Origin: Hyphomicrobiales bacterium
GTDB taxonomy: Bacteria; Pseudomonadota; Alphaproteobacteria; Rhizobiales; JAJFHC01
Direction: 5' to 3'
Assembly: GCA_021775835.1 (NCBI GenBank)
Contig: JAJFHC010000114.1
Span: 1 to 29,055, forward strand
Length of the DNA: 29,055 bases
Part shown: piece by piece, positions 16,893-24,462 of the stretch
Position numbering within the stretch: the stretch's first letter is position 1
How the letters are laid out: every line of letters starts with the position of its first letter
The notes under the pieces: model-generated
Told to the model about the DNA's origin: nothing
Seen by the model: the letters and a program-made list of their open reading frames with translations, nothing else
Database searches by the model: none
Position numbers and translations under genes: made by a program

Positions 16893-17411
16893 TCAGGCGC
16901 CGTTTTCCTGTTTCAGGGCCTTGGTGAACTTGCGGATCACGCGGTCACGTTTCAGGCGCGACAGGTGATCAATGAAAAGCACACCGTTGAGATGATCTAT
17001 TTCATGCTGGATACATGTGGAAAGCAACCCGTTGCAATGAATTTCGCACGCCTCGCCTTTGCGATCGAGATAGGCGACCTTGCATTCGGCCGGCCGTTCG
17101 ACTTCCTCGTAATATTCGGGAATCGACAGGCACCCCTCCTCGTAGATTGCGGTTTCCTCCGAGGCCCACATGATCTCGGGGTTGGCGAGGCACAGAGGTT
17201 CCCGGTTTTCGTCGTCGCGGGTGACGTCGACCACCACCAGCCGCGTAGGAATGCCGATCTGGATCGCGGCCAGACCGATGCCCGGCGCGTCGTACATGGT
17301 CTCCAGCATATCGTCCATGAGTGCGCGCACATCATCGTCGACCCGGGCGATCGGATCGGACACGAGTTTCAGCTTGGGGTCGGGCAGGATGATGATCGGG
17401 CGTGTCGTCAT
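16893..17411 (-). CDS. def: Peptide deformylase
   Basis: The product has 172 residues and is a cytoplasmic metalloprotease that removes the N-formyl group from nascent proteins. The three family motifs are intact: GIGLAAIQIG (44-53), EGCLSIP with metal-ligand Cys94, and HEIDHL with His136, Glu137 and His140. It is the first gene of the minus-strand def-fmt-truA operon and has a good candidate promoter 24 bp upstream of the ATG. It is divergent from rmuC. Confidence 0.97.
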   Translation of the reverse strand: MTTRPIIILPDPKLKLVSDPIARVDDDVRALMDDMLETMYDAPGIGLAAIQIGIPTRLVVVDVTRDDENREPLCLANPEIMWASEETAIYEEGCLSIPEYYEEVERPAECKVAYLDRKGEACEIHCNGLLSTCIQHEIDHLNGVLFIDHLSRLKRDRVIRKFTKALKQENGA

Positions 17412-17434
17412 TCAGGTCTCACTTTCCAGCGGGT

Positions 17435-17463
17435 GAGATAGGCGAAGCAGCCGCAAACGTCAA
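17435..17463 (-). promoter_or_regulatory. Candidate promoter of def-fmt-truA
   Basis: On the minus strand TTGACG (17463-17458) and TATCTC (17440-17435) are separated by exactly 17 bp, a good match to the alphaproteobacterial housekeeping promoter. Transcription would start about 17 bases ahead of the def start codon. Confidence 0.5.
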
Positions 17464-17531
17464 CAGCGGGATTTCCTCTAAATGTTCCCGATTTGGTCCG
17501 GATTTTGCGCGAATCGCTTTATGGTGGCGTC

Positions 17532-18704
17532 ATGTTTCTGGATTTCAACATGACCCTGCTGCAGGCGGGCGGGCATTCGGTGTCCCTGGGAGAGGGTATT
17601 CTGGCGACGGTCGGGCTGACAATCGTGGTCCTGGTTGCCATTCTGTTCGCCCTGTGGCGCAGCGGCAAGCAACGCGCCGTTAATGCCGAAGAAGACCGCA
17701 AAAGGGCGTCAGAGCTTGAAATCCGCCTGGCTGAAATGGCCACCAGACTGCAGACCATCGCCGAGACTGCCGCCAGCCGGGAAGCCCATATGGCGCGCAC
17801 GCTCAACCAGCGTCTCGACCACATGGGCCACCGTATCGGCCAGTCCATGGAGACCAACACCAAGCGCACCAGCGACAGTCTGTCCTCGCTTCAGGAGCGT
17901 CTCGCCGTCATCGACACAGCCCAGAAAAACATTACCGAGCTTTCAACCCAGGTGGTCGGACTGCAGGACATTCTTGCCAACAAGCAATCGCGCGGCGCTT
18001 TCGGTCAGGGGCGCATGGAAGCGATTATCATGGACGGAATGGCCAAGAGTTCCTTCAGCTTTCAGGCGACACTTTCGAACGGCACCAGGCCCGACTGCCT
18101 GATTCACTTGCCCAACATGTCGGGCGGAATCGTGATTGACGCCAAATTCCCGCTCGAGGCTTTCAATGCCTTGCGGGAAGCCGGCACGCCTGACGAGACC
18201 AAAGCCTGGTCGCAACGGCTGCGCGGTGACGTGACCAAGCATATCCGCGATATCTCCGATAAATACCTGATTCCCGGAGAGACCCAGGACACGGCGATCA
18301 TGTTCGTCCCCTCGGAGTCGGTCTATGCGGACCTGCATGAGCTTTTCGAAGACCTGATTCAGAAAGCCTACAGGGCTCGGGTGGTGATCGTCTCACCCAA
18401 CATGCTGATGCTGGCGGTACAGACCATGCAGGCGATCCTCAAGGATGCCCAGATGCGCGAACAGGCGGGTCTCATCCAGGCGGAAGTGGGCAAACTGATG
18501 CAGGACGTCTACCGCACCCGTGACCGGGTTCTCGACCTGCAGCGCCATTTTGGGCAGGCCAACAAGGACATCGACAAGATCCTGATCTCCACCGACAAGC
18601 TGACAAGCCGCGGCATGAAGATCGAACAGGTCGAACTGGAAGAGGATCAAACCGCGAACGAAAACGTTTCGGATGCGGAACGAGAGCTACTTGCCGGCGA
18701 ATAG
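17532..18704 (+). CDS. rmuC: DNA recombination protein RmuC
   Basis: The product has 390 residues from ATG 17532. A TTG at 17493 would lengthen it by 13 residues without added family similarity. The layout is typical: one N-terminal membrane anchor (about 20-41, ATVGLTIVVLVAILFALW), a long coiled-coil region (about 45-150), then the RmuC domain with GRMEAIIMDGMAKSSF, DAKFPLEAF and MFVPSESVYADL. RmuC has a predicted nuclease-like fold and limits inversions between short inverted repeats in E. coli; its exact activity is unproven. It is divergent from def in the usual arrangement. Confidence 0.93.
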   Translation: MFLDFNMTLLQAGGHSVSLGEGILATVGLTIVVLVAILFALWRSGKQRAVNAEEDRKRASELEIRLAEMATRLQTIAETAASREAHMARTLNQRLDHMGHRIGQSMETNTKRTSDSLSSLQERLAVIDTAQKNITELSTQVVGLQDILANKQSRGAFGQGRMEAIIMDGMAKSSFSFQATLSNGTRPDCLIHLPNMSGGIVIDAKFPLEAFNALREAGTPDETKAWSQRLRGDVTKHIRDISDKYLIPGETQDTAIMFVPSESVYADLHELFEDLIQKAYRARVVIVSPNMLMLAVQTMQAILKDAQMREQAGLIQAEVGKLMQDVYRTRDRVLDLQRHFGQANKDIDKILISTDKLTSRGMKIEQVELEEDQTANENVSDAERELLAGE

Positions 18705-18705
18705 T

Positions 18706-18734
18706 GCATTGCACAACAATTTATGTTGCAATGC
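18706..18734 (+). terminator. Hairpin immediately behind rmuC
   Basis: GCATTGC at 18706-18712 pairs with GCAATGC at 18728-18734, extended by AAC/GTT after a two-base bulge, with loop AATTTAT. It begins one base after the rmuC stop. No T-run follows, so it may be a 3'-end stabilising structure or a protein-binding site rather than a rho-independent terminator. Confidence 0.3.
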
Positions 18735-18737
18735 CGC

Positions 18738-18752
18738 AATAATGACATTATT
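18738..18752. promoter_or_regulatory. Perfect AT-rich palindrome, candidate operator
   Basis: AATAATG-A-CATTATT is a perfect 7-1-7 inverted repeat. It recalls metal-regulator boxes of the Fur/Zur class in its TAATG/CATTA halves, but the spacing does not match a consensus I can name. It may control the downstream small ORF; this is inference. Confidence 0.35.
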
Positions 18753-18816
18753 ACATGTGAAAAGCTGCACAACTTGCTGGACCGTTAGGCGTTTCGCTAT
18801 GTCTTTCGTCCGGTTC

Positions 18817-18831
18817 GATCGATGATCGATC
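18817..18831. repeat. Perfect palindrome GATCGAT-G-ATCGATC
   Basis: A second perfect 7-1-7 inverted repeat of different sequence lies 64 bp downstream of the AT-rich one. It could be an operator or a short RNA hairpin. No function is assigned. Confidence 0.35.
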
Positions 18832-19019
18832 TAGCCTTCCAAAAGATGGAACACTTATAGAACTTCCGAAATCCGGTTTTCCGGCACCACGCGAACGCTG
18901 CGCGAACACAGCTTCCGACCCTGCCCGATAACCCTCCTCGAACGAACCCGCCGCAAACCAACCGCCCCTTGGGGTCGCCGCGACAGGGTTCCACCCTCAT
19001 CAGAATTCAGGATACAACC

Positions 19020-19136
19020 ATGATTACCGCGATTATTTTTGCCTGCTACATGGGCTATGTGGAATGCCGCAAACCGACCCACGCGTGTGCCGTAGACAGC
19101 ACTTCCAACGTTTGCCTCAACGAACGCAGCCGGTAA
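19020..19136 (+). CDS. Cysteine-containing small protein of 38 residues (candidate gene)
   Basis: The ORF begins at ATG 19020 with AGGA at 19009-19012, seven bases upstream, and ends in TAA at 19134. The product starts with a short hydrophobic stretch (MITAIIFACYMGYV) followed by a polar part with three further cysteines (CRKP, HACAV, NVCLNE), four cysteines in all. I do not recognise a family. A short membrane-inserted or exported peptide, or a disulfide- or metal-binding peptide, are possibilities. It stops eight bases before the convergent DUF3088 gene. The good ribosome-binding site and the otherwise empty 430-bp gap favour a real gene, but no homology was tested. Confidence 0.5.
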   Translation: MITAIIFACYMGYVECRKPTHACAVDSTSNVCLNERSR

Positions 19137-19144
19137 AGGCCTGG

Positions 19145-19486
19145 TCACGGATGGGGTTCGGGGAAACCGTGACGTTCGGTCAAGGCCCGGAGGATTGCGT
19201 CCTTGTCGGCGATCAGTGACCGGCCTTTGAACTGACCGGTGGCCAGGGGCGACGTTTCACCCTCGCCGAGGACCAGCAGCGGCACGGATTGATTCTGCAC
19301 ACCCGCCACCGCGATGACCGGTGTGCGGGGCCGCGGCCAGTCGATTCGCTCGACGGTCAGGTTCTGTCCCAGTTGCGGGAACGACCCGAGGACGCCTTCA
19401 ATCAGGGCGCAGTGCCAGCAATAAAACACCGTGCCAGGGGACTCGGGATCGCGAAATCCCGGCTTCACCAGAAACAAATTGTCCAT
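19145..19486 (-). CDS. DUF3088 domain-containing protein (thioredoxin-like)
   Basis: The product has 113 residues from ATG 19486, where GGAGG stands six bases upstream; longer in-frame starts would overlap the cysK gene. The N-terminal LFLVKPGF and VFYCWHCALIEGVLGSFP, with a Cys-x-x-Cys pair, match the DUF3088 family, small cytoplasmic proteins with a predicted thioredoxin-like fold and no established reaction. VPLLVLGEG and the DKDAILRALTERHGFPEPHP tail also fit. It is divergent from the cysteine synthase gene across a 155-bp gap that must hold both promoters. Confidence 0.8.
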   Translation of the reverse strand: MDNLFLVKPGFRDPESPGTVFYCWHCALIEGVLGSFPQLGQNLTVERIDWPRPRTPVIAVAGVQNQSVPLLVLGEGETSPLATGQFKGRSLIADKDAILRALTERHGFPEPHP

Positions 19487-19641
19487 CGGTGCCTCCAAGG
19501 CGGGCCCTTGACGAGGTGGAGAACGATAGCATCCCGTTGACGTGACGAACAGGGCATGAAGCTGCCCGATAACGCCGGGCATTTGAAACCCTGTCCCAAA
19601 GCCCCTAAGTCTGTACCTTCGAAAACTGGAGGCAACGGACC

Positions 19642-20697
19642 ATGAGTGGAAAATTTCAGAATATTCTGGAGACGATCGGCAACACACCGGTTGTGCGGAT
19701 CAACAAGCTGGCGCCGGATCACGTCAACCTTTTTGCAAAGATCGAAGCGTTCAATCCGCTCGGCTCGGTCAAGGACAGATTGGCGCTTGGCGTCATCGAG
19801 GCCGCGGAAAAATCCGGTGAACTGAAGCCCGGGCAGACGGTCGTGGAAGCCACAAGCGGCAATACCGGTATCGGGCTTGCGATGGTCTGCGCCCAGAAGG
19901 GTTATCCCCTGGTTATCACCATGGCCGAGAGTTTTAGTGTAGAGCGGCGCAAGCTGATGCGCTTTCTGGGCGCCAAGGTGGTGCTCACCCCGGCCAGGGA
20001 AAAGGGCACCGGCATGGTTCGCAAGGCCGTTGAGCTTGCGGAAAAACACGGCTGGTTCCTGACCCGACAGTTCGAGAACGAAGCCAATCCCGACATTCAT
20101 GCCCGGACGACGGCCCAGGAAATCCTGAGAGACTTCGACGGCGAAGGGCTCGACTACTGGGTGACGGGCTTCGGCACCGGCGGCACATTGAACGGTGTCG
20201 GGCGGGTCCTGGCGGAACATCGTCCGGAAACCAGAATCATTGTTTGTGAACCCGAAGGCGCGGCCATGCTGTCGAGCGGCACGGCCCAAGACCGGAATGC
20301 GGACGGCTCGGCCGCCAGCAGTCACCCGGCCTTCACACCACACCCGGTCCAAGGCTGGACGCCTGATTTCATCCCGAAAATCACCGAGGACGCCGTCAAC
20401 CGGAAACATATCCATGAAATCATCAAGATTGCCGGACCACGGGCGATGGAATGCAGCCGGAACCTTGCCCGGCAGGAAGGCATATTCGTTGGCGTGTCCG
20501 GCGGCGCCACACTTGCCGGTGCGTTGGACGTGTGCGAGCGCGCACCTGCCGGTTCGACGGTCCTATGCATGCTGCCTGACACCGCCGAACGCTACCTGAG
20601 CACACCTTTGTTTGGCGATATCGAAGCGGAAATGAACGACGAAGAGATGGAAGTTTCCCTGTCGACACCGGGCTATCACCGCCCGAATCCGGCGTGA
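19642..20697 (+). CDS. cysK: Cysteine synthase family PLP enzyme (CysK-like)
   Basis: The product has 351 residues, with GGAGG eight bases before ATG 19642. Fold-type II PLP features are clear: Lys44 in NPLGSVKDR forms the internal aldimine, TSGNTG (71-76) binds the substrate carboxylate, and GTGGTLNG binds the cofactor phosphate. The enzyme makes cysteine from O-acetylserine and sulfide. Relative to typical O-acetylserine sulfhydrylases it has an insertion of about 15 residues (around SSGTAQDRNADGSAASSHP) before the HPVQGWTPDFIP segment, and a C-terminal extension. No CBS domain is present. Cystathionine-type or other beta-replacement activity cannot be excluded. Confidence 0.85.
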   Translation: MSGKFQNILETIGNTPVVRINKLAPDHVNLFAKIEAFNPLGSVKDRLALGVIEAAEKSGELKPGQTVVEATSGNTGIGLAMVCAQKGYPLVITMAESFSVERRKLMRFLGAKVVLTPAREKGTGMVRKAVELAEKHGWFLTRQFENEANPDIHARTTAQEILRDFDGEGLDYWVTGFGTGGTLNGVGRVLAEHRPETRIIVCEPEGAAMLSSGTAQDRNADGSAASSHPAFTPHPVQGWTPDFIPKITEDAVNRKHIHEIIKIAGPRAMECSRNLARQEGIFVGVSGGATLAGALDVCERAPAGSTVLCMLPDTAERYLSTPLFGDIEAEMNDEEMEVSLSTPGYHRPNPA

Positions 20698-20749
20698 TAA
20701 TCAGGCAGGCGAACCTTGACAGGTGAGCAGGATTCTCCATCGCTTGCGC

Positions 20750-20859
20750 TGTCATCCTTGCCGGAGTGAAACGCAGGCGAGGATCCATTCGCATTTGCCG
20801 TTGCCTTCTGAGATGTCCATGGATCCTCGGTCCCGCCTGCGGCGCGACCAAGGATGACA
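20750..20859. repeat. Large intergenic palindromic repeat (REP/RIME-like)
   Basis: The 110-bp element is an imperfect palindrome built of matching blocks. TGTCATCCTTG at 20750-20760 pairs with CAAGGATGACA at 20849-20859, GCAGGCG at 20773-20779 with CGCCTGC at 20834-20840, and AGGATCCAT at 20780-20788 with ATGGATCCT at 20819-20827. The GTCATCCT...AGGATCCA signature is that of a widely dispersed intergenic repeat of alphaproteobacteria. It stands in the gap between the convergent cysK and amidase genes. Confidence 0.75.
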
Positions 20860-20883
20860 CGCTTGAGGGATCCGTGCGTCGTT

Positions 20884-22308
20884 CTAAAGCACCGGCCTGC
20901 GCTCGGCGCAATCGAGCCAGGGCGACTGCTGTTCCAGGGCGTGGGCCAGCTGGAATACACGGTGATCGTCAAAGCTGCGGGCAACGATCTGGATGCCGGT
21001 GGGCAGACCGTTTGACGCAATCCCGTTGGGGATGGCCAGCACCGGCAGGCGGCTGAGCATGTTGAAGGGGTGGGTCAGGACCCAGCCGAAATCCGTGTCG
21101 ATCTCACGTCCGCCGACAGTGATCGTCTCCCAGGGTTTGGCGTCGGCGCGGACCGCGTGGGTGCCGACGGTAGGGCAGATCAGGGCGTCGTAGCGTTCCA
21201 GCAAAGGCGCCACGTCATCGTACATGGCGGCGGCAGTCTGGAAACTCGACAGATAGGCTTCTGCATCCGCCCGGCCCGCCTTGCCGGCATAGTGGATGTT
21301 GTAGTCGCAGAGCTGGTCGTCGAACTGTTCGAGATTGCGCGCCAGTTCCCGGCCGAACAGGTGATCGAGATAGGCGACAGCGGCGGCCGTGACCTCATCG
21401 CCCCACCCCAGGTCAACCTCGTCCACGGTAACGCCCAAGGCCCGCAACTGGTCTGCCGTCCGCGTCAGGCCGTCGTGGACCTCCGGGGCAATCGCTGCAA
21501 AGCCCAGATCGCGGGACAGGGCGACCTTCCAGCCGGCCACCGGCTCGAATGTCGCGGGCAGATCGATTTCTTCACGCACCGTTGCGATGTCGGATGGATG
21601 AATGCCCGACATGACATTGGTCATTGCCGCGCAATCGCCCACACTGCGGGCAAGCGGCCCGGTCTGGCAATAAAAGTCCAGGTTAAAGGGTGCTGTTCCC
21701 GGGATCCGGCCATAAGGGGGTTTGTAGCCGACCACGCCGCAACACGCCGCGGGCACACGAACCGAGCCTGCAATGTCCGATCCGGTTGCAAGCGTCACCA
21801 GACCGGCGGCAAGTGCAGCCGCAGATCCGCCGGACGATCCGCCGGCGGTGTAGTGCGGGTTCCAGGGTGTTCCGGTGGTGCCGAAGAGCTTGCTGTACGT
21901 GACGCCGGCACTGCAGAATTCCGGCGTTGTTGTCTTGCCAACCAGAATGGCGCCGGCATCGAGCAAACGCTGGCAGGCCGCATTTGTGGTGGCAGCCACG
22001 TTGTCCCGGTAAGCCAGGCAGGCATGGGTGGACCGTTTTCCGGCGACGTCCTGATGGTCCTTTATGCCGAGCGTCAGGCCTTCAAGCGCGCGGGGACGAC
22101 CGTCGGAACGGCCAAAAAGCTCTTCGGCCTTTCTTGCCTGCTCAACCGCCTCATCGAAGTACGTGTCGGTGAAGGCGTTGACATTCTCGCCGACCTTTTC
22201 GGTCTGCGCGATCTGCGCCTGCAGGAGTTCAACCGGCGACAACTGCCGCTGCCTGAACAGGTCAAGGGCACGGTGACCGGGCAGATAACACAGATCGAGA
22301 TCGTCCAA
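20884..22308 (-). CDS. Amidase signature family hydrolase
   Basis: The product has 474 residues from a TTG start at 22308 with GGAG seven bases upstream. It has the amidase-signature Ser-cisSer-Lys triad: Lys83 (GIKDHQD), Ser158 (GGSSGGS) and Ser182 (SDIAGSVRVPA) at the family spacing. Such enzymes hydrolyse a C-N amide bond of a small molecule; the substrate is not evident. No signal peptide is seen, so it acts in the cytoplasm. It lies behind the solute-binding protein gene but is separated from it by a strong terminator. Its position in the transporter cluster suggests that it processes the imported compound (inference). GatA is unlikely because no gatB or gatC is nearby. Confidence 0.9.
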   Translation of the reverse strand: MDDLDLCYLPGHRALDLFRQRQLSPVELLQAQIAQTEKVGENVNAFTDTYFDEAVEQARKAEELFGRSDGRPRALEGLTLGIKDHQDVAGKRSTHACLAYRDNVAATTNAACQRLLDAGAILVGKTTTPEFCSAGVTYSKLFGTTGTPWNPHYTAGGSSGGSAAALAAGLVTLATGSDIAGSVRVPAACCGVVGYKPPYGRIPGTAPFNLDFYCQTGPLARSVGDCAAMTNVMSGIHPSDIATVREEIDLPATFEPVAGWKVALSRDLGFAAIAPEVHDGLTRTADQLRALGVTVDEVDLGWGDEVTAAAVAYLDHLFGRELARNLEQFDDQLCDYNIHYAGKAGRADAEAYLSSFQTAAAMYDDVAPLLERYDALICPTVGTHAVRADAKPWETITVGGREIDTDFGWVLTHPFNMLSRLPVLAIPNGIASNGLPTGIQIVARSFDDHRVFQLAHALEQQSPWLDCAERRPVL

Positions 22309-22330
22309 GATTATTCTCCGTCGTCACCTC

Positions 22331-22369
22331 AAAAGAGAAACGGGACGGCAGGCAGATCCCGCCGTCCCG
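22331..22369 (-). terminator. Rho-independent terminator behind the solute-binding protein gene
   Basis: On the minus strand CGGGACGGC (22369-22361) and GCCGTCCCG (22349-22341) form a perfect 9-bp stem with an 11-base loop, followed directly by TTTCTCTTTT (22340-22331). It lies 27 bp after the solute-binding protein stop and ahead of the amidase start, so it should end or attenuate the transcript before the amidase gene. Confidence 0.8.
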
Positions 22370-22395
22370 TCGCACAATGCGTCATGAAACCAAAG

Positions 22396-23493
22396 TCAGC
22401 CGCCGGCCTGAACGTCGGCAAACAGGGTCTGATATTTCTTCTCAAACTCAGGCGCCAGTGATTTGAAGAACAGGCTGGCGTTGAGCACGGCTTCGGGATC
22501 GGAAATGCCCAGGTCTGCCAGTTTCTTCGGATCGGCCTTGGCGTAGGCCGCCTTGTTGGTCGAGCCGTAGCCGTAGTTCTCCATCAGCCATGCGCCTGAT
22601 TCAGCCGAGGTCCAGGCGTCGATCAGATCGTACGCTGCGTCCTCGTTCTTGACGTTCTTGTGCATGGTGAAGCCGGCGATCCAGGTGAACATGCGTTCCT
22701 TGGGCACCATCATGGCAACGTCGAGTCCCTGTTTCTTGAGGTTGACAAGGGACGCGTTCCAGCCATAGGCGGCAACCACTTCGCCCGACGCCATGGCCTG
22801 TTCCAGCTGGGTCGCGTCAGACCAGTACATGCGCAGCAGATCGCGCTGTTTGGACGCGAGCTTCTTGATTTCGGCAAGCTGTTCATCGTTGAGCGTGTAG
22901 ATGTTGTCATAACCCAACACCAGGGCGGCACATTGCACGACGGCCGCAGAGGTCTCGTAGTTTGCCAGCCTGCCCTTGTACTTCTCATCATACAGAAGGC
23001 CCCAGGTCGGGTTATCCTGATAGCTCTTGTCGACCAGGTCCTTGCGGTAGATGACCGAGCTGTTGCCGTATTCGCTCGGGATCATGTACTGGACACCGTC
23101 GTAGACGCACGAGTCATCGTTGCGCACGCTCTCGATGAGTGTGCCCCAGTTTTTCAGGCGCTTGGTGTCGATGGGTTTGAGAAGTCCGGCATCCTTGAAC
23201 CGGCGTACATTGTAGTTGCCGGGATGGATCAGATCCGGTGACCAGCCGGTCTTCATTTTTGTGAAGGACTCTTCCTCGCTGGCAATATGGCTGACTTCCG
23301 GCATACCGTCGTATTTTGCGATGTAAGACTTGAACAGGTCCTTGGCGTCATAGCCCGACCACGTGTGGTAGTGGACTTCGTTGGCGGCCTTGGCCGTGTT
23401 CGACATCACCGGCATGACCGAATAGGTTACGCCCAAGGCTGCGAGCGACTTCAGAATCTGGCGCCGGTTAACCGGCAAATCGTTGCGTCTCAT
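22396..23493 (-). CDS. ABC transporter solute-binding protein, spermidine/putrescine (PotD/F) type, Tat-exported
   Basis: The product has 365 residues. AGGGAG lies shortly before ATG 23493. The N-terminus contains a twin-arginine motif, NRRQILKSLAALGV, followed by a weakly hydrophobic stretch and a likely cleavage site at AKA/AN, so it is probably exported folded by Tat. The mature protein shows the PotD-like pattern: VHYHTWSGYDAKDLF, a middle region PDLIHPGNYNVRRF and GVQYMIPSEYGNSSVIYR, then AYGWNASLVNLKKQG. It binds a small, probably cationic or polyamine-like ligand in the periplasm for the permease-ATPase genes on the plus strand. The ligand is not determined. Confidence 0.92.
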   Translation of the reverse strand: MRRNDLPVNRRQILKSLAALGVTYSVMPVMSNTAKAANEVHYHTWSGYDAKDLFKSYIAKYDGMPEVSHIASEEESFTKMKTGWSPDLIHPGNYNVRRFKDAGLLKPIDTKRLKNWGTLIESVRNDDSCVYDGVQYMIPSEYGNSSVIYRKDLVDKSYQDNPTWGLLYDEKYKGRLANYETSAAVVQCAALVLGYDNIYTLNDEQLAEIKKLASKQRDLLRMYWSDATQLEQAMASGEVVAAYGWNASLVNLKKQGLDVAMMVPKERMFTWIAGFTMHKNVKNEDAAYDLIDAWTSAESGAWLMENYGYGSTNKAAYAKADPKKLADLGISDPEAVLNASLFFKSLAPEFEKKYQTLFADVQAGG

Positions 23494-23562
23494 GGTGTTT
23501 TCTCCCTGTTATCAAACGTCTGGTTTGTGTGTCCGGCGCGTTGCCCCGCGCCTTGGTGTTTT

Positions 23563-24297
23563 TCAGTCCTGGTTTTCCCTGATGTTCTCGTTCTCGATCA
23601 GCTGGGGCATGACGGCAGCACAGGCCCCCTCCACGTGGTCCATGCAGGCCTTCTTGAGGGCTTCGGGATCACGCGCCGTGGCCGCGTCGACGATCCTTTC
23701 GACGTCTTTCATCATTGCTTTCGGACGGCCAACGCTTGCCAGCGACATCCGGCGCAGCATCGAGATCCGGGCATTGAGGGAATGAATGAAATGGGCGCAG
23801 ACCCCGTTGTCAGCACCGTCAAAGAGAATTTTGTAAAACTCGGAGATCAGGCCCAGCGTCACATCGGGGTGGTTTTCCTCCGCCGATACCGCCATGGCCC
23901 GCCCAATCCGGCTCAAATCGGCGATATGCTGGTCTGTGGCATGTTCCGCGAACAGTTCGCCCGCCAGGCCTTCAAGGGCTGCACGGACCTTGTACAGATC
24001 CCTCGCATCGCGTGCCGTCAGCGTGACAACAACCGGACCACGATGAGGCACCGTCTCGATCAGTTGCTCGGACTCCAGATGGCGGAGGGCTTCGCGTACC
24101 GACGTCCGGCTGACGTCGAGCATCTCGCACAGTTCCCGCTCCTTCAGATGGGTTCCCGGCGGCAGACGGTGGTCGATGATCGCCTGGCGCAGCATGTCGG
24201 TGGAGCGTTCACGCAAGGTCATGGATTTGCGGCCGACACGCATGGAGGCACCAAGACTACCGCTGGCTTTCGACGCTTGCGTTTCCGGTATCTGCAT
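23563..24297 (-). CDS. GntR-family transcriptional regulator, FadR/FCD subfamily
   Basis: The product has 244 residues from ATG 24297. The frame stays open up to an ATG at 24393, but that codon abuts a good -10 element and the likely operator, so I prefer the internal start although it lacks a strong ribosome-binding site. The winged helix-turn-helix occupies about residues 27-90 (LRERSTDMLRQAIIDHRLPPG, then LCEMLDVSRTSVREALRHL). The helical FCD ligand-binding domain follows (YKVRAALEGLAGELF, then EFYKILFDGADN). Such regulators usually respond to a metabolite of the pathway they control. It stands between the divergent arms of the transport cluster and is the obvious candidate regulator of both. 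Confidence 0.88.
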   Translation of the reverse strand: MQIPETQASKASGSLGASMRVGRKSMTLRERSTDMLRQAIIDHRLPPGTHLKERELCEMLDVSRTSVREALRHLESEQLIETVPHRGPVVVTLTARDARDLYKVRAALEGLAGELFAEHATDQHIADLSRIGRAMAVSAEENHPDVTLGLISEFYKILFDGADNGVCAHFIHSLNARISMLRRMSLASVGRPKAMMKDVERIVDAATARDPEALKKACMDHVEGACAAVMPQLIENENIRENQD

Positions 24298-24378
24298 TGC
24301 CGACGTGCACTCCAGGATTGACCGTTGCCGTCGCCGGCATTCGCCTCGGACGGTGCTCAACAGCATATCATCGCTTTT

Positions 24379-24405
24379 TTGTATGACAAACATATTGTAG
24401 CATCA
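24379..24405. promoter_or_regulatory. FadR-type operator with overlapping promoter between regulator and permease genes
   Basis: TTGTATGACAA at 24379-24389 fits the FadR-subfamily consensus TNGTNNNACNA exactly. TTGTAGCATCA at 24395-24405 fits with one mismatch, its centre 16 bp away. The minus-strand -10 element TACAAT (24399-24394) lies within this region, so binding would block regulator transcription, and possibly the divergent permease promoter. This follows the consensus of the family; binding is inferred. Confidence 0.55.
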
Positions 24406-24462
24406 TAACTTCAATGATCGGCGACGTCAGGGGGAGAAACCATTTCGGCAACACCACAAGAG

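Larger units (their letters stand above)
18705..19019. other. Palindrome-rich intergenic region behind rmuC
   Basis: These 315 bp contain no convincing long gene. They hold a bulged hairpin directly after the rmuC stop, two perfect 7-1-7 palindromes, a CCGG-TTTT-CCGG hairpin and a CCCCTTGGGG hairpin (18965-18974). AACCCT near 18932 could pair with AGGGTT near 18990 around the latter. A 38-codon ORF with a good ribosome-binding site follows. The second half could be a structured leader of that ORF or an independent small RNA; no known riboswitch pattern was recognised. Confidence 0.4.

Noticed and set aside
18985..19015. CTGATGAG on the minus strand considered as a hammerhead ribozyme core
   Set aside because: The stem that follows is not succeeded by the required GAAA and no further core elements are present.
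21070..22461. Long plus-strand ORF (463 codons) opposite the amidase gene
   Set aside because: It is antisense to an amidase with a complete catalytic triad and shows no domain or plausible start.
23287..24321. Plus-strand ORF (344 codons) opposite the binding-protein and regulator genes
   Set aside because: It spans two well-supported genes and their spacer on the other strand and has no recognisable motif.
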